A stretch of DNA of 64,000 nt from NCBI RefSeq assembly GCF_008386585.1, contig NZ_VUOB01000064.1:80339-144338 (forward strand). Direction: 5' to 3'. Below are positions 1-8,930 of the stretch, one piece after another; the first letter of the stretch is position 1; each line of letters starts with the position of its first letter. Below the pieces are notes generated by a model that saw nothing but the letters and a program-made list of their open reading frames with translations, was not told the DNA's origin and searched no databases. Source of the stretch: Solihabitans fulvus. Its GTDB lineage: Bacteria > Actinomycetota > Actinomycetes > Mycobacteriales > Pseudonocardiaceae. The position numbers were made by a program, and so were the translations under genes.

Positions 1-18
1 CATTGTGTTAGGAGCTCT
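1..18. repeat. One arm of a dispersed palindromic repeat
   Basis: The first 18 bases, CATTGTGTTAGGAGCTCT, are identical to 48215-48232, where the same sequence is the right arm of a stem-loop. The partner arm would lie to the left of the window. This copy sits 27 bp past the stop of uppP, so both copies lie at the 3' end of a gene. That fits a terminator-like or small mobile palindrome; which of the two is not decided. Confidence 0.7.
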
Positions 19-45
19 CGGGCGCAGCGTGATCGAGGGCGGGGA

Positions 46-879
46 TCAGGTCGCGGGGATGAGGCCCATCGACAGCAGGCCGAGCACGACGATGCCGAGG
101 AACAGCCGGTACCAGACGAACACCGAGTAGCTGTGCCGGGACACGTACCGCAGCAGCCAGGCGATGGTGGCGTAGCCGACGGCGAACGCGATGGCCGTTG
201 CCACGATCATCTGCGGCGCGGACGGCAGCAGGCCGGGCCCGCCCTTCTCGAACACGTCCGGGATGCTCATCACGCCGGAGGCGAACACCGCGGGAATGGC
301 CAGCAGGAACGAGAACCGCGCCGCCGTCTCGCGGGTGAGGCCGAGGAACAGGCCCGCGCTGATCGTGCCGCCGGACCTGGACACGCCGGGGATCAGGGCG
401 AGGCACTGCGCCAGGCCCATCACCAGGCCGTCCCGCGCGATGAGCTGGTCGACGGCCCTGCGCTGCCGGCCGAGGTGGTCGGCGAGCGCCAGGACGCCGG
501 CGAACACGATCAGCATGGACGCGGTGATCCACAGGTTCCGCGCCGAGGTGCGGATCAGGTCCTTGAGCAGCAGCCCGAGCAGGCCGATCGGGATCGACCC
601 GATGATCACGTACCAGGCGAGCCGGTAGTCATGCGTCGCCCTGGCCGAGCGGCTGAAGATGCCCTTGAACCACACGGCGATCAGCCGCCCGATGTCCTTG
701 GCGAAGTAGATCAGCACGGCCAGCTCGGTGCCAAGCTGCGTCACCGCCGTGAACGAGGCACCCGCGTCGTCGCCGAAGAACAGCTCGGAAACGATGCGCA
801 GGTGCCCCGACGACGAGATGGGAAGGAATTCGGTCAGTCCCTGAACCAGACCAAGAATCAGCGCCTGAAACCAGGTCAA
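46..879 (-). CDS. uppP: Undecaprenyl-diphosphatase UppP (BacA)
   Basis: Integral membrane phosphatase that recycles undecaprenyl diphosphate to the monophosphate carrier used in peptidoglycan synthesis; extra copies confer bacitracin tolerance in the family. The 277 aa match the usual length. The N-terminal family motif is clear: Glu17, then FLPISSSGH ending at His26. A second signature with PGVSRSGG lies near residue 165. Several hydrophobic helices fill the rest, and the C-terminus ends in a short polar tail. Its ATG overlaps the TGA of the upstream oxidoreductase as ATGA, so the two are translationally coupled, although no shared pathway is obvious. Confidence 0.95.
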   Translation of the reverse strand: MTWFQALILGLVQGLTEFLPISSSGHLRIVSELFFGDDAGASFTAVTQLGTELAVLIYFAKDIGRLIAVWFKGIFSRSARATHDYRLAWYVIIGSIPIGLLGLLLKDLIRTSARNLWITASMLIVFAGVLALADHLGRQRRAVDQLIARDGLVMGLAQCLALIPGVSRSGGTISAGLFLGLTRETAARFSFLLAIPAVFASGVMSIPDVFEKGGPGLLPSAPQMIVATAIAFAVGYATIAWLLRYVSRHSYSVFVWYRLFLGIVVLGLLSMGLIPAT

Positions 880-1925
880 CTACCCACTCCCGCCGCATCC
901 AGAGCATCCACCGCGACGCGCAGCGCCGCGATTCCCTGCTCCAGATCCTGCATCATCGGCAGCACGGTGAGAGTGGTGACCCCGGCGCCGGCCAACGCCT
1001 GCATGCCGTCGGCGATCCGCTCCCTTGGCCCGAGCAGCGAGGTCGCGTCGAGGAACTCGACCGGCAGCGCGGCCATGGCGCCCTGGTAGTCCTTGCCGAG
1101 GAACTTGTCCTGGACCTCGGCGGCTTCCTTCTCGAAACCCATGCGCGCGACGAGGTCGTTGTAGAAGTTCTTCTGTCGGCTGCCCATGCCGCCGACGTAC
1201 AGGCCGGCGTAGGGCCGCACCGCGTCGGCGCAGGCGCGCCAGTCGTCCCCGACCACCAGCGGCACGGACGGCACGACGTCGAACCCGGCCAGGTCCTTGC
1301 CCGCCTTCTCGCGGCCCGCGCTGACCTGCGCGAGCGAGTCGGCCGAGTGCTCGGCGGAGTAGAACACGGCGAGCCAGCCGTCGGCGATCTCGCCGGCTAG
1401 TTCGAGGTTCTTCGGGCCGACGGCGGCCAGGTAGACCGGGATGTGCTCGCGCTCGGGGTGCACGGTGAGGGTGAGCGCCTTGCCGGGGCCGTCGGGCAGC
1501 GGCAGCGTGTAGTGCGCGCCGTCGTAGCGCAGCTTCTCCCTGCGCAGGGCGGCGCGCACGATGTCGACGTACTCGCGGGTCCTGGCCAGCGGCTTGTCGA
1601 AGCGCACGCCGTGCCAGCCCTCGGACACCTGCGGGCCGGAGACGCCGAGGCCGAGCCGGAACCGGCCCTGCGAGAGGGTGTCCAGGGTGGCGGCGGTCAT
1701 CGCCGTCATGGCCGGGGTGCGGGCCGGGATCTGCATGACCGCGCTGCCGACGTCGACGCGTTCGGTGTGCGCGGCGATCCACGACAGCACCGTCGGTGCG
1801 TCGGAGCCGTACGCCTCGGCGGCCCACACCACCGAGAAGCCCAGCCGGTCCGCCTCCTTGGCGAGCGCGAGGTGATCGGCGTCGTTTCCGGCGCCCCAGT
1901 ATCCGAGGTTCAGTCCCAGTCGCAC
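876..1925 (-). CDS. Luciferase-like (LLM) F420-dependent oxidoreductase
   Basis: TIM-barrel flavin/F420 oxidoreductase of the bacterial luciferase superfamily; the substrate cannot be told. Family features are the N-terminal strand RLGLNLGYWG, the motif GFSVVWAAEAYGSDAP, the LGVSGPQV segment near residue 100 and the late IADGWLAVF segment. About 349 aa from a GTG at 1925, chosen because family proteins begin directly at this strand; a longer reading to 1952 adds only nine unlike residues. It is divergent from the aldo/keto reductase with 134 bp between them, and its stop overlaps uppP. An inverted repeat lies just upstream of the start. Confidence 0.88.
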   Translation of the reverse strand: MRLGLNLGYWGAGNDADHLALAKEADRLGFSVVWAAEAYGSDAPTVLSWIAAHTERVDVGSAVMQIPARTPAMTAMTAATLDTLSQGRFRLGLGVSGPQVSEGWHGVRFDKPLARTREYVDIVRAALRREKLRYDGAHYTLPLPDGPGKALTLTVHPEREHIPVYLAAVGPKNLELAGEIADGWLAVFYSAEHSADSLAQVSAGREKAGKDLAGFDVVPSVPLVVGDDWRACADAVRPYAGLYVGGMGSRQKNFYNDLVARMGFEKEAAEVQDKFLGKDYQGAMAALPVEFLDATSLLGPRERIADGMQALAGAGVTTLTVLPMMQDLEQGIAALRVAVDALDAAGVGS

Positions 1926-1936
1926 GAGCCGAACCC

Positions 1937-1948
1937 TACCGGTCGGTA
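1937..1948. promoter_or_regulatory. Candidate operator, TACCG-N2-CGGTA inverted repeat
   Basis: TACCGGTCGGTA is an inverted repeat of five-base arms with a two-base centre. It lies 12 bp upstream of the oxidoreductase start in the divergent spacer to the aldo/keto reductase. ACCG/CGGT arms are common in TetR- and GntR-type operators. No regulator gene is adjacent, so the binding protein is unknown. Confidence 0.3.
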
Positions 1949-2059
1949 ACAAATTCGGGAACTCGAGTGACGGCGACCACTCGACCGGGTGGGCAACACG
2001 GTGCCACGAATTGGGGGTCTGACCGGCTGTGGATCATCCAAACCCTTAGGCTCGCGCAC

Positions 2060-3037
2060 GTGGAACACCGAAACCTCGGCCGTAGCGGTCTGCGGGTTTC
2101 CCGAATGGCACTCGGCACGATGGGCTGGGGCCGGGAGACCGACGTGGATGAGGCCGCAAGTCAACTGCTCGCGTTCGTCGACGCGGGCGGTTCACTCGTG
2201 GACACCGCCGATGTCTATTGCGAGGGCGAGAGCGAACGCATTCTCGGCGGGCTGCTCGGGGACGTCGTTCCACGCGACCAGGTCGTGCTCGCCACCAAGG
2301 CGGTGGCCCGGCGCGGCGACGGGCCGTTCGGCGGCGGTGCCTCCCGGGGCGCGCTGCTGTCCGCGCTGGAGGGTTCGCTGCGCCGCCTCAGCGTCGACCA
2401 CGTCGACCTGTGGCAGCTGCACGCCTGGGACAGCTCGGTCCCGCTCGAGGAGACCCTCGCCGCCGTGGACACGGCCGTGGCCAGCGGAAAGGTCCGCTAC
2501 TTCGGCGTCTCCAACTACACCGGCTGGCAGCTCGGCACCGCCGCGGCGCTCCAGCGGGCGCAGCCCGGTCGCACCCCCGTGGTCGCGAGCCAGGTGGAGT
2601 ACTCGCTGCTGGAGCGCGGCATCGAGCGCGAGGTCGCCGGCGCCGCCGCGCACCACGGCGTCGGGCTGCTGCCCTGGGCGCCGCTCGGCCGAGGCGTGCT
2701 CACCGGCAAGTACCGCAACAGCACCCCGGCCGACTCGCGCGGCGCGTCCGCGCACTTCGCGCCGTACGTGGAACAGCACCGCACCGAGCGCGCGGCCAGG
2801 ATCGTGCAAGCCGTGGTCACCGCGGCCGACGGGCTCGGCACGTCCCCGCTGGCGGTGGCGCTGGCCTGGGTCCGCGACCGGCCCGGCGTGGTCGCCCCGG
2901 TCGTCGGCGCGCGCGACACCGCGCAGCTGACCGGCTCGCTCGCCGCAGAGGACGTCGAGCTGCCCCCGGCGATCCGCGCGGCGCTCGACGACGTCAGCGC
3001 GCCCGAGTTCGGCTACCCGGAACGCCACCTCGGCTGA
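2060..3037 (+). CDS. Aldo/keto reductase
   Basis: NADPH-dependent aldo/keto reductase of about 325 aa with the full catalytic tetrad: Asp48 and Tyr53 (DTADVY), Lys80 (ATKAV) and His121 (WQLH). The C-terminal cofactor region follows the family pattern (PVVGARDTAQL). The GTG at 2060 is chosen because the conserved RNLGRSGLRVS strand starts there. A TAGGCT -10-like hexamer ends 8 bp before it, so the message may be leaderless. The substrate is unknown. It is divergent from the luciferase-like oxidoreductase and is followed 129 bp later by a SARP regulator. Confidence 0.92.
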   Translation: MEHRNLGRSGLRVSRMALGTMGWGRETDVDEAASQLLAFVDAGGSLVDTADVYCEGESERILGGLLGDVVPRDQVVLATKAVARRGDGPFGGGASRGALLSALEGSLRRLSVDHVDLWQLHAWDSSVPLEETLAAVDTAVASGKVRYFGVSNYTGWQLGTAAALQRAQPGRTPVVASQVEYSLLERGIEREVAGAAAHHGVGLLPWAPLGRGVLTGKYRNSTPADSRGASAHFAPYVEQHRTERAARIVQAVVTAADGLGTSPLAVALAWVRDRPGVVAPVVGARDTAQLTGSLAAEDVELPPAIRAALDDVSAPEFGYPERHLG

Positions 3038-3166
3038 CGGCGCGCTTCCGATTTGTCCGCGCGACTTCGTCCGCGCGACCCCGGTCGCCGAGCATCGGTC
3101 GAAGACGGCACCGGGCTCGGCCCCGGCTCGATACAGTGAGCCGTCGCCGGTCGACGCGGAGCTGTC

Positions 3167-6163
3167 ATGAGGTTTCTGGTCCTTGGTCCGATCGAGGTGT
3201 TGGGGTCGGGCGGCCCGGCGAAGGTGGCCGGGGCCAGGCAGCTCGTGCTGCTGGCGACGCTGCTGCTGAACGGCAACCGGGTCGTCCCGCTCGGGGACCT
3301 GGTCGACGCGCTGTGGGACGACGGGCCGCCGCCCAACGCCGACGTCGCGTTACGCACCTACGTGTCCCGGCTGCGCCGCGCCATCGCCGCCGTCGAGCCG
3401 GACGCGGACCGGCGGCTCACCTTCGCCTCCGGCGGCTACCGGCTCACGGTCGAGCCGGGCGAACTCGACCTCGACGCCTTCCGCGAGCACGTGCGGCGCG
3501 CCCGCGCGGGCGACCGGCCCGAGGACGTCGCCACGGAGCTGAGCGCCGGCCTCCGGCTGTGGCGTGGACCGGCCCTCATCGGCCTCGCCGGCCGCAGGAT
3601 CCAGACCAACGCGGCCGGGTTGGCCGAGGAGCGACTGGCCGCGACCGTCGAGCGGATCGCCGCCGACCTGGCGCTCGGCCACGCGGCCGACCTCGTGCCC
3701 GAACTGCGCGATCTCGTCGCCGCGCACCCGCTGCGGGAGCAGTTGCACGGCCAGCTGATGCTCGCGCTGTACCGCTCTGGCCGGCAGGCCGACGCGCTGC
3801 TGGCGTTCCAGGACGCCCGCACGGTGATCGCCGAGGAACTCGGCGGCGACCCCGGCCCCGAACTCGTCCGGCTGCACGAGGACATGCTGCGGGGCGCGCC
3901 GGCGCTGGCCGCTCCCCCGCAGGTCGACCAGAGACCTCGGCGTGACGACCTGCCCGGCGACATCGCGGACTTCACCGGCCGCGACACCGAGCTGCGCGAC
4001 CTGCTCGGCGAGCTGCCCGAGGGCGGCGCCGTAGCCATCGAGGCCATCGACGGCATGGCCGGCATCGGGAAGACCGCACTCGCCGTGCACCTCGCGCACC
4101 GGCTCGCCGACCGCTACCCCGACGCGCGCCTGTTCATCGACCTGCACGGGCACAGCACCGAGCGGGAGGCCGCGTCTCCCGCCGCCGCGCTCGACGTCCT
4201 GCTGCGGGCGCTCGGCGTGCCCGGCGAGCGCATCCCTCCGGACCTGGACACCCGGTCGGCGTTGTGGCGCGCCGAGCTGGCCGACCGGCGGGCGCTGGTG
4301 GTGCTGGACAACGCGGCGAGCGCGGCCCAGGTCCGCCCGCTGCTGCCTGGCGGACCCAACTGCCTCGCGCTGGTCACCAGCCGGCGGCGCCTCGCGGACC
4401 TGGACACCACGCGCACGGTGTCGCTGGACGTGCTGCCGCCGGACGACGCGGTGGCGCTGTTCACCAGGATCGCCGGCCGCGACCGCGCCGATGGCGAGCC
4501 CGACGCGGTCCGCGCGGTGGTGGAGCTGTGCGGCCGGCTGCCGTTGGCCATCCGCATCGCGGGCGCACGGCTGCGCACCAGGCGAACCTGGACGGTCGCG
4601 CACCTGGCCGGGCGGCTGCGGCAGGGACACCGCAGGCTGGCGGAGCTGACCACCGGGGACCGCAGCGTCGCCGCCGCGTTCGCGCTGTCCTACCAGCATC
4701 TGTCCGCCGACCAGCAGGGGCTGTTCCGGCTGCTGGGTCTCGTGCCGGGCCACGACTTCGACGCCTACGCCGCCGCCGCGCTCGACGACCGCGAGCTCGG
4801 CCCGACCACGCGGCTGCTCGAGGACCTGGTCGACGTGCATCTGCTCCAGGAACCGGTGGCGGGCCGCTACCGGTTCCACGACCTGTTGCGCCAGCACGCC
4901 AGGAACACGGTGGCCGCGACGGAGACCGCGCAGCAGCGGGACGCGGCGCTGGACCGCCTGTTGGACTACTACCTGCACGCCGCGAACGCCGTCAACGATC
5001 AGGTGGACCCGAGCGGCAGGCGGATCACGCTCGGCGGGGTCGGCCCACCGGCCCGGCTGCCGGCGTTCGACAGTTACGACGCGGGGCTGGCCTGGTGCGA
5101 GGCCGAACACGCCAACCTCATCGCGGCCATCGCGCACGCGGCCGAGCAGGGCAGGCACACCCACACCTGGCAGCTGTCGCACCTGATGTGGTCCTGGTTC
5201 CAACACCGCAGCCGCCTGCACGACTGGCTCCGGACCCACCAGCTCGCGCTGGCCTCCGCCCGCGAGCTCGACGACGCCAGGGGCCAGGCCGAGATCCACA
5301 ACAACCTCGGCACGGCGCACACCTTCACCGGGCAGTACGAGCTGGCGCTGGAGCACACGCGCCAGGCGCTGCCGCTCTATCGGAGTGTCGGCGACCGGCG
5401 CGGGGAGGCCTCGGCGACCAACCGAACCGGGGTCCTGCACAAGCGCCTCGGCCAGCACCAGGAGGCGATCGACCACTTCGAGCTGGCGCACGCGCTGTGC
5501 GAGGAGATCGGCGACCGGCGTGGCGAGGCGGCGACGCTGAACAACCTCGGGCTGATGTTGTCCATGGTCGGCCGGCACGAGGACGCGCTCGATCGGCACC
5601 TGCGGGCGCTGGACCTCGACCGACAGCTCGGCGACCAGCGCAACGAGGGCATGACGCTGAACAACCTCGGCTCCGCGCACCGAAAGCTCGGCCGGCACGA
5701 GGAGGCGATCGGCCGCTACCGGCGGTCGCTGGCCATCCACCGCGAGATCGGGGACACCGCGGGCGTGGCGAGCACGTTGAGCAACCTCGCCCTCGCCTAC
5801 GGGGGACTCGGCAGGCACGCCGACGCCCTCCACCTCCAACGGCAGGCGTTGGCGCTGGCCGAGGAGCTGGACGAACCCGACGCGGTCGGGTCGGCGCACA
5901 ACGACCTCGGCGACACGATGCTGGCCACCGGGCGGCCCGACCTCGCCGGCGACCACTACCGGCAGGCGCTGGACATCTCCGCGCAGACCGGGAGCCACTA
6001 CGAGCAGGGCAGGGCGCACGTCGGCCTCGGCCGCACGCGGCGAGCCGAGGATCCCGCCGCCGCGACCGAACACCTGCGGCAGGCGCTGGAGATCTACGCG
6101 CGGCTGGGCCTGCCCGAGGCCGAGGCGGTGCGCGCCGAACTCGCCGCGATCCCCGGCGAATGA
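3167..6163 (+). CDS. AfsR/SARP-family regulator (OmpR-type HTH, BTAD, NB-ARC, TPR)
   Basis: A 998-aa pathway-type regulator. Residues 1-90 form the OmpR-like DNA-binding domain typical of SARPs. About 95-245 is the bacterial transcriptional activator domain. About 260-560 is an NB-ARC ATPase with Walker A GMAGIGKT near residues 296-303 and a Walker B-like LVVLDN near 382. About 690-990 holds tetratricopeptide repeats with the recurring LNNLG...LGRHEEAI pattern. This is the full AfsR architecture. A GGAG ribosome site precedes the ATG. No adjacent polyketide or peptide cluster is seen, so it may act at a distance or on global secondary metabolism. Confidence 0.93.
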   Translation: MRFLVLGPIEVLGSGGPAKVAGARQLVLLATLLLNGNRVVPLGDLVDALWDDGPPPNADVALRTYVSRLRRAIAAVEPDADRRLTFASGGYRLTVEPGELDLDAFREHVRRARAGDRPEDVATELSAGLRLWRGPALIGLAGRRIQTNAAGLAEERLAATVERIAADLALGHAADLVPELRDLVAAHPLREQLHGQLMLALYRSGRQADALLAFQDARTVIAEELGGDPGPELVRLHEDMLRGAPALAAPPQVDQRPRRDDLPGDIADFTGRDTELRDLLGELPEGGAVAIEAIDGMAGIGKTALAVHLAHRLADRYPDARLFIDLHGHSTEREAASPAAALDVLLRALGVPGERIPPDLDTRSALWRAELADRRALVVLDNAASAAQVRPLLPGGPNCLALVTSRRRLADLDTTRTVSLDVLPPDDAVALFTRIAGRDRADGEPDAVRAVVELCGRLPLAIRIAGARLRTRRTWTVAHLAGRLRQGHRRLAELTTGDRSVAAAFALSYQHLSADQQGLFRLLGLVPGHDFDAYAAAALDDRELGPTTRLLEDLVDVHLLQEPVAGRYRFHDLLRQHARNTVAATETAQQRDAALDRLLDYYLHAANAVNDQVDPSGRRITLGGVGPPARLPAFDSYDAGLAWCEAEHANLIAAIAHAAEQGRHTHTWQLSHLMWSWFQHRSRLHDWLRTHQLALASARELDDARGQAEIHNNLGTAHTFTGQYELALEHTRQALPLYRSVGDRRGEASATNRTGVLHKRLGQHQEAIDHFELAHALCEEIGDRRGEAATLNNLGLMLSMVGRHEDALDRHLRALDLDRQLGDQRNEGMTLNNLGSAHRKLGRHEEAIGRYRRSLAIHREIGDTAGVASTLSNLALAYGGLGRHADALHLQRQALALAEELDEPDAVGSAHNDLGDTMLATGRPDLAGDHYRQALDISAQTGSHYEQGRAHVGLGRTRRAEDPAAATEHLRQALEIYARLGLPEAEAVRAELAAIPGE

Positions 6164-6346
6164 CCTTCCGGGCGCACGGCCGGTCCGGCCCCAGGGACAC
6201 GGCCGAACGGGTCTGAACCGTTGCCGCGCGCGACGCGCCACCGCCCCGCACGTGACCACCGACCGTTCGTCGGGGATGCTGGTGGGACGTCCTGAACGCG
6301 TTGCCGGGTCGCCGACGAGGCCGATCCGGTCGGAGGAGGTTCCACG

Positions 6347-7345
6347 TTGCGTCGCCTGGCCGCCGTCCTGTTCACCGGGTCAGTGCTGGTCGCGGGCTGT
6401 TCGTCGAGTCAGGGGGACCAGGATCCGCTCCAGGTCGCGGCCACCCTGCACGCGGCGACCCCGGCCAACTCACCGCAACAGAACACCACCCCGCCCGGGA
6501 CCGTGCTGCCGTTGGACGGCCGCGCCACCGCCGTCACCGTCGACCCGGCAAGCCGGACGCTGGCGGTCGCCGTGGCGGCCCCGCCGTCGGTGCGGCTGTA
6601 CTCGCTCACCAACCTTTCCGCACCGGCCCGCACCGTGCCGCTGCCCGGCGAGGTCGACCATCTCGACCTCGCCTCGGGGCAGGTCGTCGCGTCGGTCGCG
6701 TCGGCGGGGCAGGTGCTGCGCATCGCGCTGCCGGCGGGGACCGTCACCGCGGACAAGCGCGACGGTGGACCCGCCGACACCGCGACCGTCGGCGCGCGGA
6801 CCCTGGTGGCGCTGCGCGACAGCAAGGCCGTGACGGTGTTGGACGGCGCCGCCACGCAGCGCACCATCGGCGGGATCACCAGCCCGGACCAGGTCCTCGC
6901 GGTCGGCGACCGCGCGGTGGTGCTCGATCGGCTGCGCTCGGCCGTGTTCGACCTCGACCCGGACAACTCCGCCGTCGGCGCCGGGCTGCGGGCCGGCAAC
7001 GGCGCGACCAACGCCGTGGTGGACCGGTTCAACCGGGTGCTGGTGACCGCGACCGACGGCAACGAGCTGCTGGCGTTCTCGGCCAACCCGCTGATCATGC
7101 GGCAGCGGTTCCCCCTGCCTGGCTCCCCCTACGGCATCGCCTACGACGGCAAGCGCGACCTCGCCTGGGTCACGCTGACCGCACGGAACGAGGTGGTCGG
7201 TTTCGACGTCGCCGGAGGAGAGCCAGTCGAGAAGCACCGTTTCGCCACCGTGGCCCAACCGAACTCGGTCGCGGTGGATCCGGACAGCGGACAGGTCTTC
7301 GTGGTGTCCGCGAACGGCCAAGGGATACAGGTGATCAGTCAATGA
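6347..7345 (+). CDS. Lipoprotein with a beta-propeller-like domain
   Basis: Starts with TTG behind a strong GGAGGAGG site at 6332-6339. Residues 1-18 are a type II signal peptide with lipobox VAGC (Cys18). The mature 314 residues repeat four-stranded blade-like units such as PASRTLAVAVAAPPSVRLYSL and PDSGQVFVVSANG, as in YncE/NHL-type propellers, so it is probably a membrane-anchored binding protein; the ligand is unknown. Its stop overlaps the next start as ATGA, coupling it to the DUF5703 gene. Confidence 0.82.
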   Translation: MRRLAAVLFTGSVLVAGCSSSQGDQDPLQVAATLHAATPANSPQQNTTPPGTVLPLDGRATAVTVDPASRTLAVAVAAPPSVRLYSLTNLSAPARTVPLPGEVDHLDLASGQVVASVASAGQVLRIALPAGTVTADKRDGGPADTATVGARTLVALRDSKAVTVLDGAATQRTIGGITSPDQVLAVGDRAVVLDRLRSAVFDLDPDNSAVGAGLRAGNGATNAVVDRFNRVLVTATDGNELLAFSANPLIMRQRFPLPGSPYGIAYDGKRDLAWVTLTARNEVVGFDVAGGEPVEKHRFATVAQPNSVAVDPDSGQVFVVSANGQGIQVISQ

Positions 7346-7554
7346 ACGAAGGGGTGATCGACGGGGACTGGGAATACCGGCCGCTACGGCTGCCGCCCGG
7401 GGTTTCCCGCCGTACCGCGGCCACACAGCTGGCCATCCACGCCGAGTTCGCCGGGTGGGAGCTGTCCAGGGTGCTGCTCTTCGCCGACGGCACCCGCAAG
7501 GTCTGGCTGCGCCGCCGACGAACCGCCGGCGCGATGCCCGGAGTCATCCTGTGA
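7342..7554 (+). CDS. DUF5703-like small protein
   Basis: A 70-aa basic protein beginning MNEGVIDGDWEYRPLRLPPG. The signatures WEYRPLRLPPGVSR, HAEFAGWELSRV and DGTRKVWLRRR match what I know of the actinobacterial DUF5703 family, which has no assigned function. It is coupled by ATGA to the upstream lipoprotein. Its last 171 bp run antisense to the 3' end of the EamA transporter as read without a stop, which is unusual; this frame carries the conserved family sequence. Confidence 0.75.
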   Translation: MNEGVIDGDWEYRPLRLPPGVSRRTAATQLAIHAEFAGWELSRVLLFADGTRKVWLRRRRTAGAMPGVIL

Positions 7555-8445
7555 TCCTGTCGCGGGCCGCGACCCCGTGACGGCGAGCCACGCGCCGACC
7601 ACCATGCCGGCCGAGCCGGCCGCCTGCGGCAGGTTCATCGCCTCGCCGAGGAACAGGTAGCCGCAGCTCGCCCCCGCGACGGGGACGACGAACATCATCA
7701 GCGCCGCGCGCGCCGGGCCGACCCTGGCCACGCCCTGGTAGTACAGGACGTAGGCGACGGCCGTCGGGAACACGGCGAGGTAGCCGATGTTGAGCCAGAA
7801 GCCCGCGCCGAGCGAGCCCCAGTGCACCGCGGGCATGGCCGGCGCCGCGACCACCCCGAGCAGCACCGCGCCTGCGACCGTCGCGTAGGTGGTGGTGCGC
7901 AGCGCCGGGATCCTGGCCAGCACGCGGCGGCCGAGCACCGTGTACGCCGACCAGCACACCGCCGCCGCCACGAACAGCAGGTCGCCGCCCAGCCGCGCGC
8001 CGTTCGCCGCCGAGGCGCTGCCCGCTAGGAACACCACCGCGCCGGCGACGGCGGCGGCGAGCCCGACGACCCGCCGCCCCGACAGGCCGGTGCGGGCCGC
8101 GACGGCCACCACGACCGTGGTGACGACGGGGCTCAGGACGGGGACGATCACGCTGCCGTCGATGGACGGCGCGAGGGTCAGCCCCCAGAACAGGGCCAGG
8201 TTGTAGCAGAAGACGCCGAGCGCCCCGAGCAGCGTGATGGCGAGCCTGTCCCGGCCCGCGACCCGTGGCCCCGGCGCGCCGCGCCACCGCAGCACCAGCC
8301 ACAGCATCAGCGCGCCGCCGCCGAAGCGCAGGAACGCGGCGACGGAGTGCGGCACCACAGCTGTGGTGATCTTCGAGCCGGCGAAGGCGCTCCCCCACAG
8401 CAGCATGACCGCGACCAACGGCAGATAGGTCCGCGCGCCGCGCAT
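7384..8445 (-). CDS. EamA/DMT-family metabolite exporter
   Basis: Ten-helix drug/metabolite transporter; the N-terminal LLWGSAFAGSK signature and two EamA halves (about 5-140 and 150-285) are clear. The substrate is unknown. The ATG at 8445 overlaps the stop of the DUF2000 gene as TGATG. The transporter proper ends near residue 285, after the GEAMNLPQAAGSAGMVVGAW helix. The following ~65 residues are hydrophilic and unlike the family, and are read through the antisense strand of the DUF5703 gene. The original stop was probably lost by mutation or frameshift; the tail may or may not be made. Confidence 0.88.
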   Translation of the reverse strand: MRGARTYLPLVAVMLLWGSAFAGSKITTAVVPHSVAAFLRFGGGALMLWLVLRWRGAPGPRVAGRDRLAITLLGALGVFCYNLALFWGLTLAPSIDGSVIVPVLSPVVTTVVVAVAARTGLSGRRVVGLAAAVAGAVVFLAGSASAANGARLGGDLLFVAAAVCWSAYTVLGRRVLARIPALRTTTYATVAGAVLLGVVAAPAMPAVHWGSLGAGFWLNIGYLAVFPTAVAYVLYYQGVARVGPARAALMMFVVPVAGASCGYLFLGEAMNLPQAAGSAGMVVGAWLAVTGSRPATGSQDDSGHRAGGSSAAQPDLAGAVGEEQHPGQLPPGELGVDGQLCGRGTAGNPGRQP

Positions 8446-8855
8446 CACGGGTGCAACACCAAGCCCTTGCACGCCTTGTCCACCGCGTTGCGCGGCCCGT
8501 GCACGGCGACCCCGACCAGGCGCAGGTCCTGCACGGCAACGGCCAGCACGGCGGCGCGGTTGTCCTCGTCGTTGCCGGTGCCGAACAGCTCCTCGGTGTA
8601 GACGGCGGTGGCGAGCTCGCGGGTGACGGCGCGGTCGCGCATCGCGGCGAGCGCGGCCGCGTCGGCCTCGTAGACCACCACGGGCAGCCGGAACATCGGC
8701 AGGTACTTCGTGCCGGAGGCGTCCTGGTAGGCCTCGCCGGTCACCTCGGGGCCGCCGAGGGCGAGGCCGCTGGCCAGGAACGCGGTGACGTTGAGCTGCT
8801 GCCACGGCGCGAGGTCCGCGCGGACCGCGATGGCGAGCTTGGTGTGCGCACTCAT
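8445..8855 (-). CDS. DUF2000 family protein
   Basis: A 136-aa soluble protein starting MSAHTKLAIAVRADLAPWQ, with the DUF2000 hallmarks LNVTAFLASGL, a YLPMFRLPV-type strand and a late LVGVAVHGPRNAVDKACKGL segment. The fold resembles peptidyl-tRNA hydrolase 2, but no function is established for the family. It is coupled to the EamA transporter and is divergent from an AraC regulator across 75 bp, so the three probably form one regulated unit. Confidence 0.85.
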   Translation of the reverse strand: MSAHTKLAIAVRADLAPWQQLNVTAFLASGLALGGPEVTGEAYQDASGTKYLPMFRLPVVVYEADAAALAAMRDRAVTRELATAVYTEELFGTGNDEDNRAAVLAVAVQDLRLVGVAVHGPRNAVDKACKGLVLHP

Positions 8856-8930
8856 GCCGAAGATCGTCGCCGAGGGCGCGCGCCGAATATTGAACGCTGG
8901 TGCGGCGGCCGAATGGGTGAGAATGACGCG

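Noticed and set aside
3350..6259. A 969-aa open frame on the minus strand opposite the SARP regulator
   Set aside because: Low-complexity Arg/Val/Gln/Pro-rich translation without motifs; it mirrors the high-GC codons of the real gene on the plus strand.
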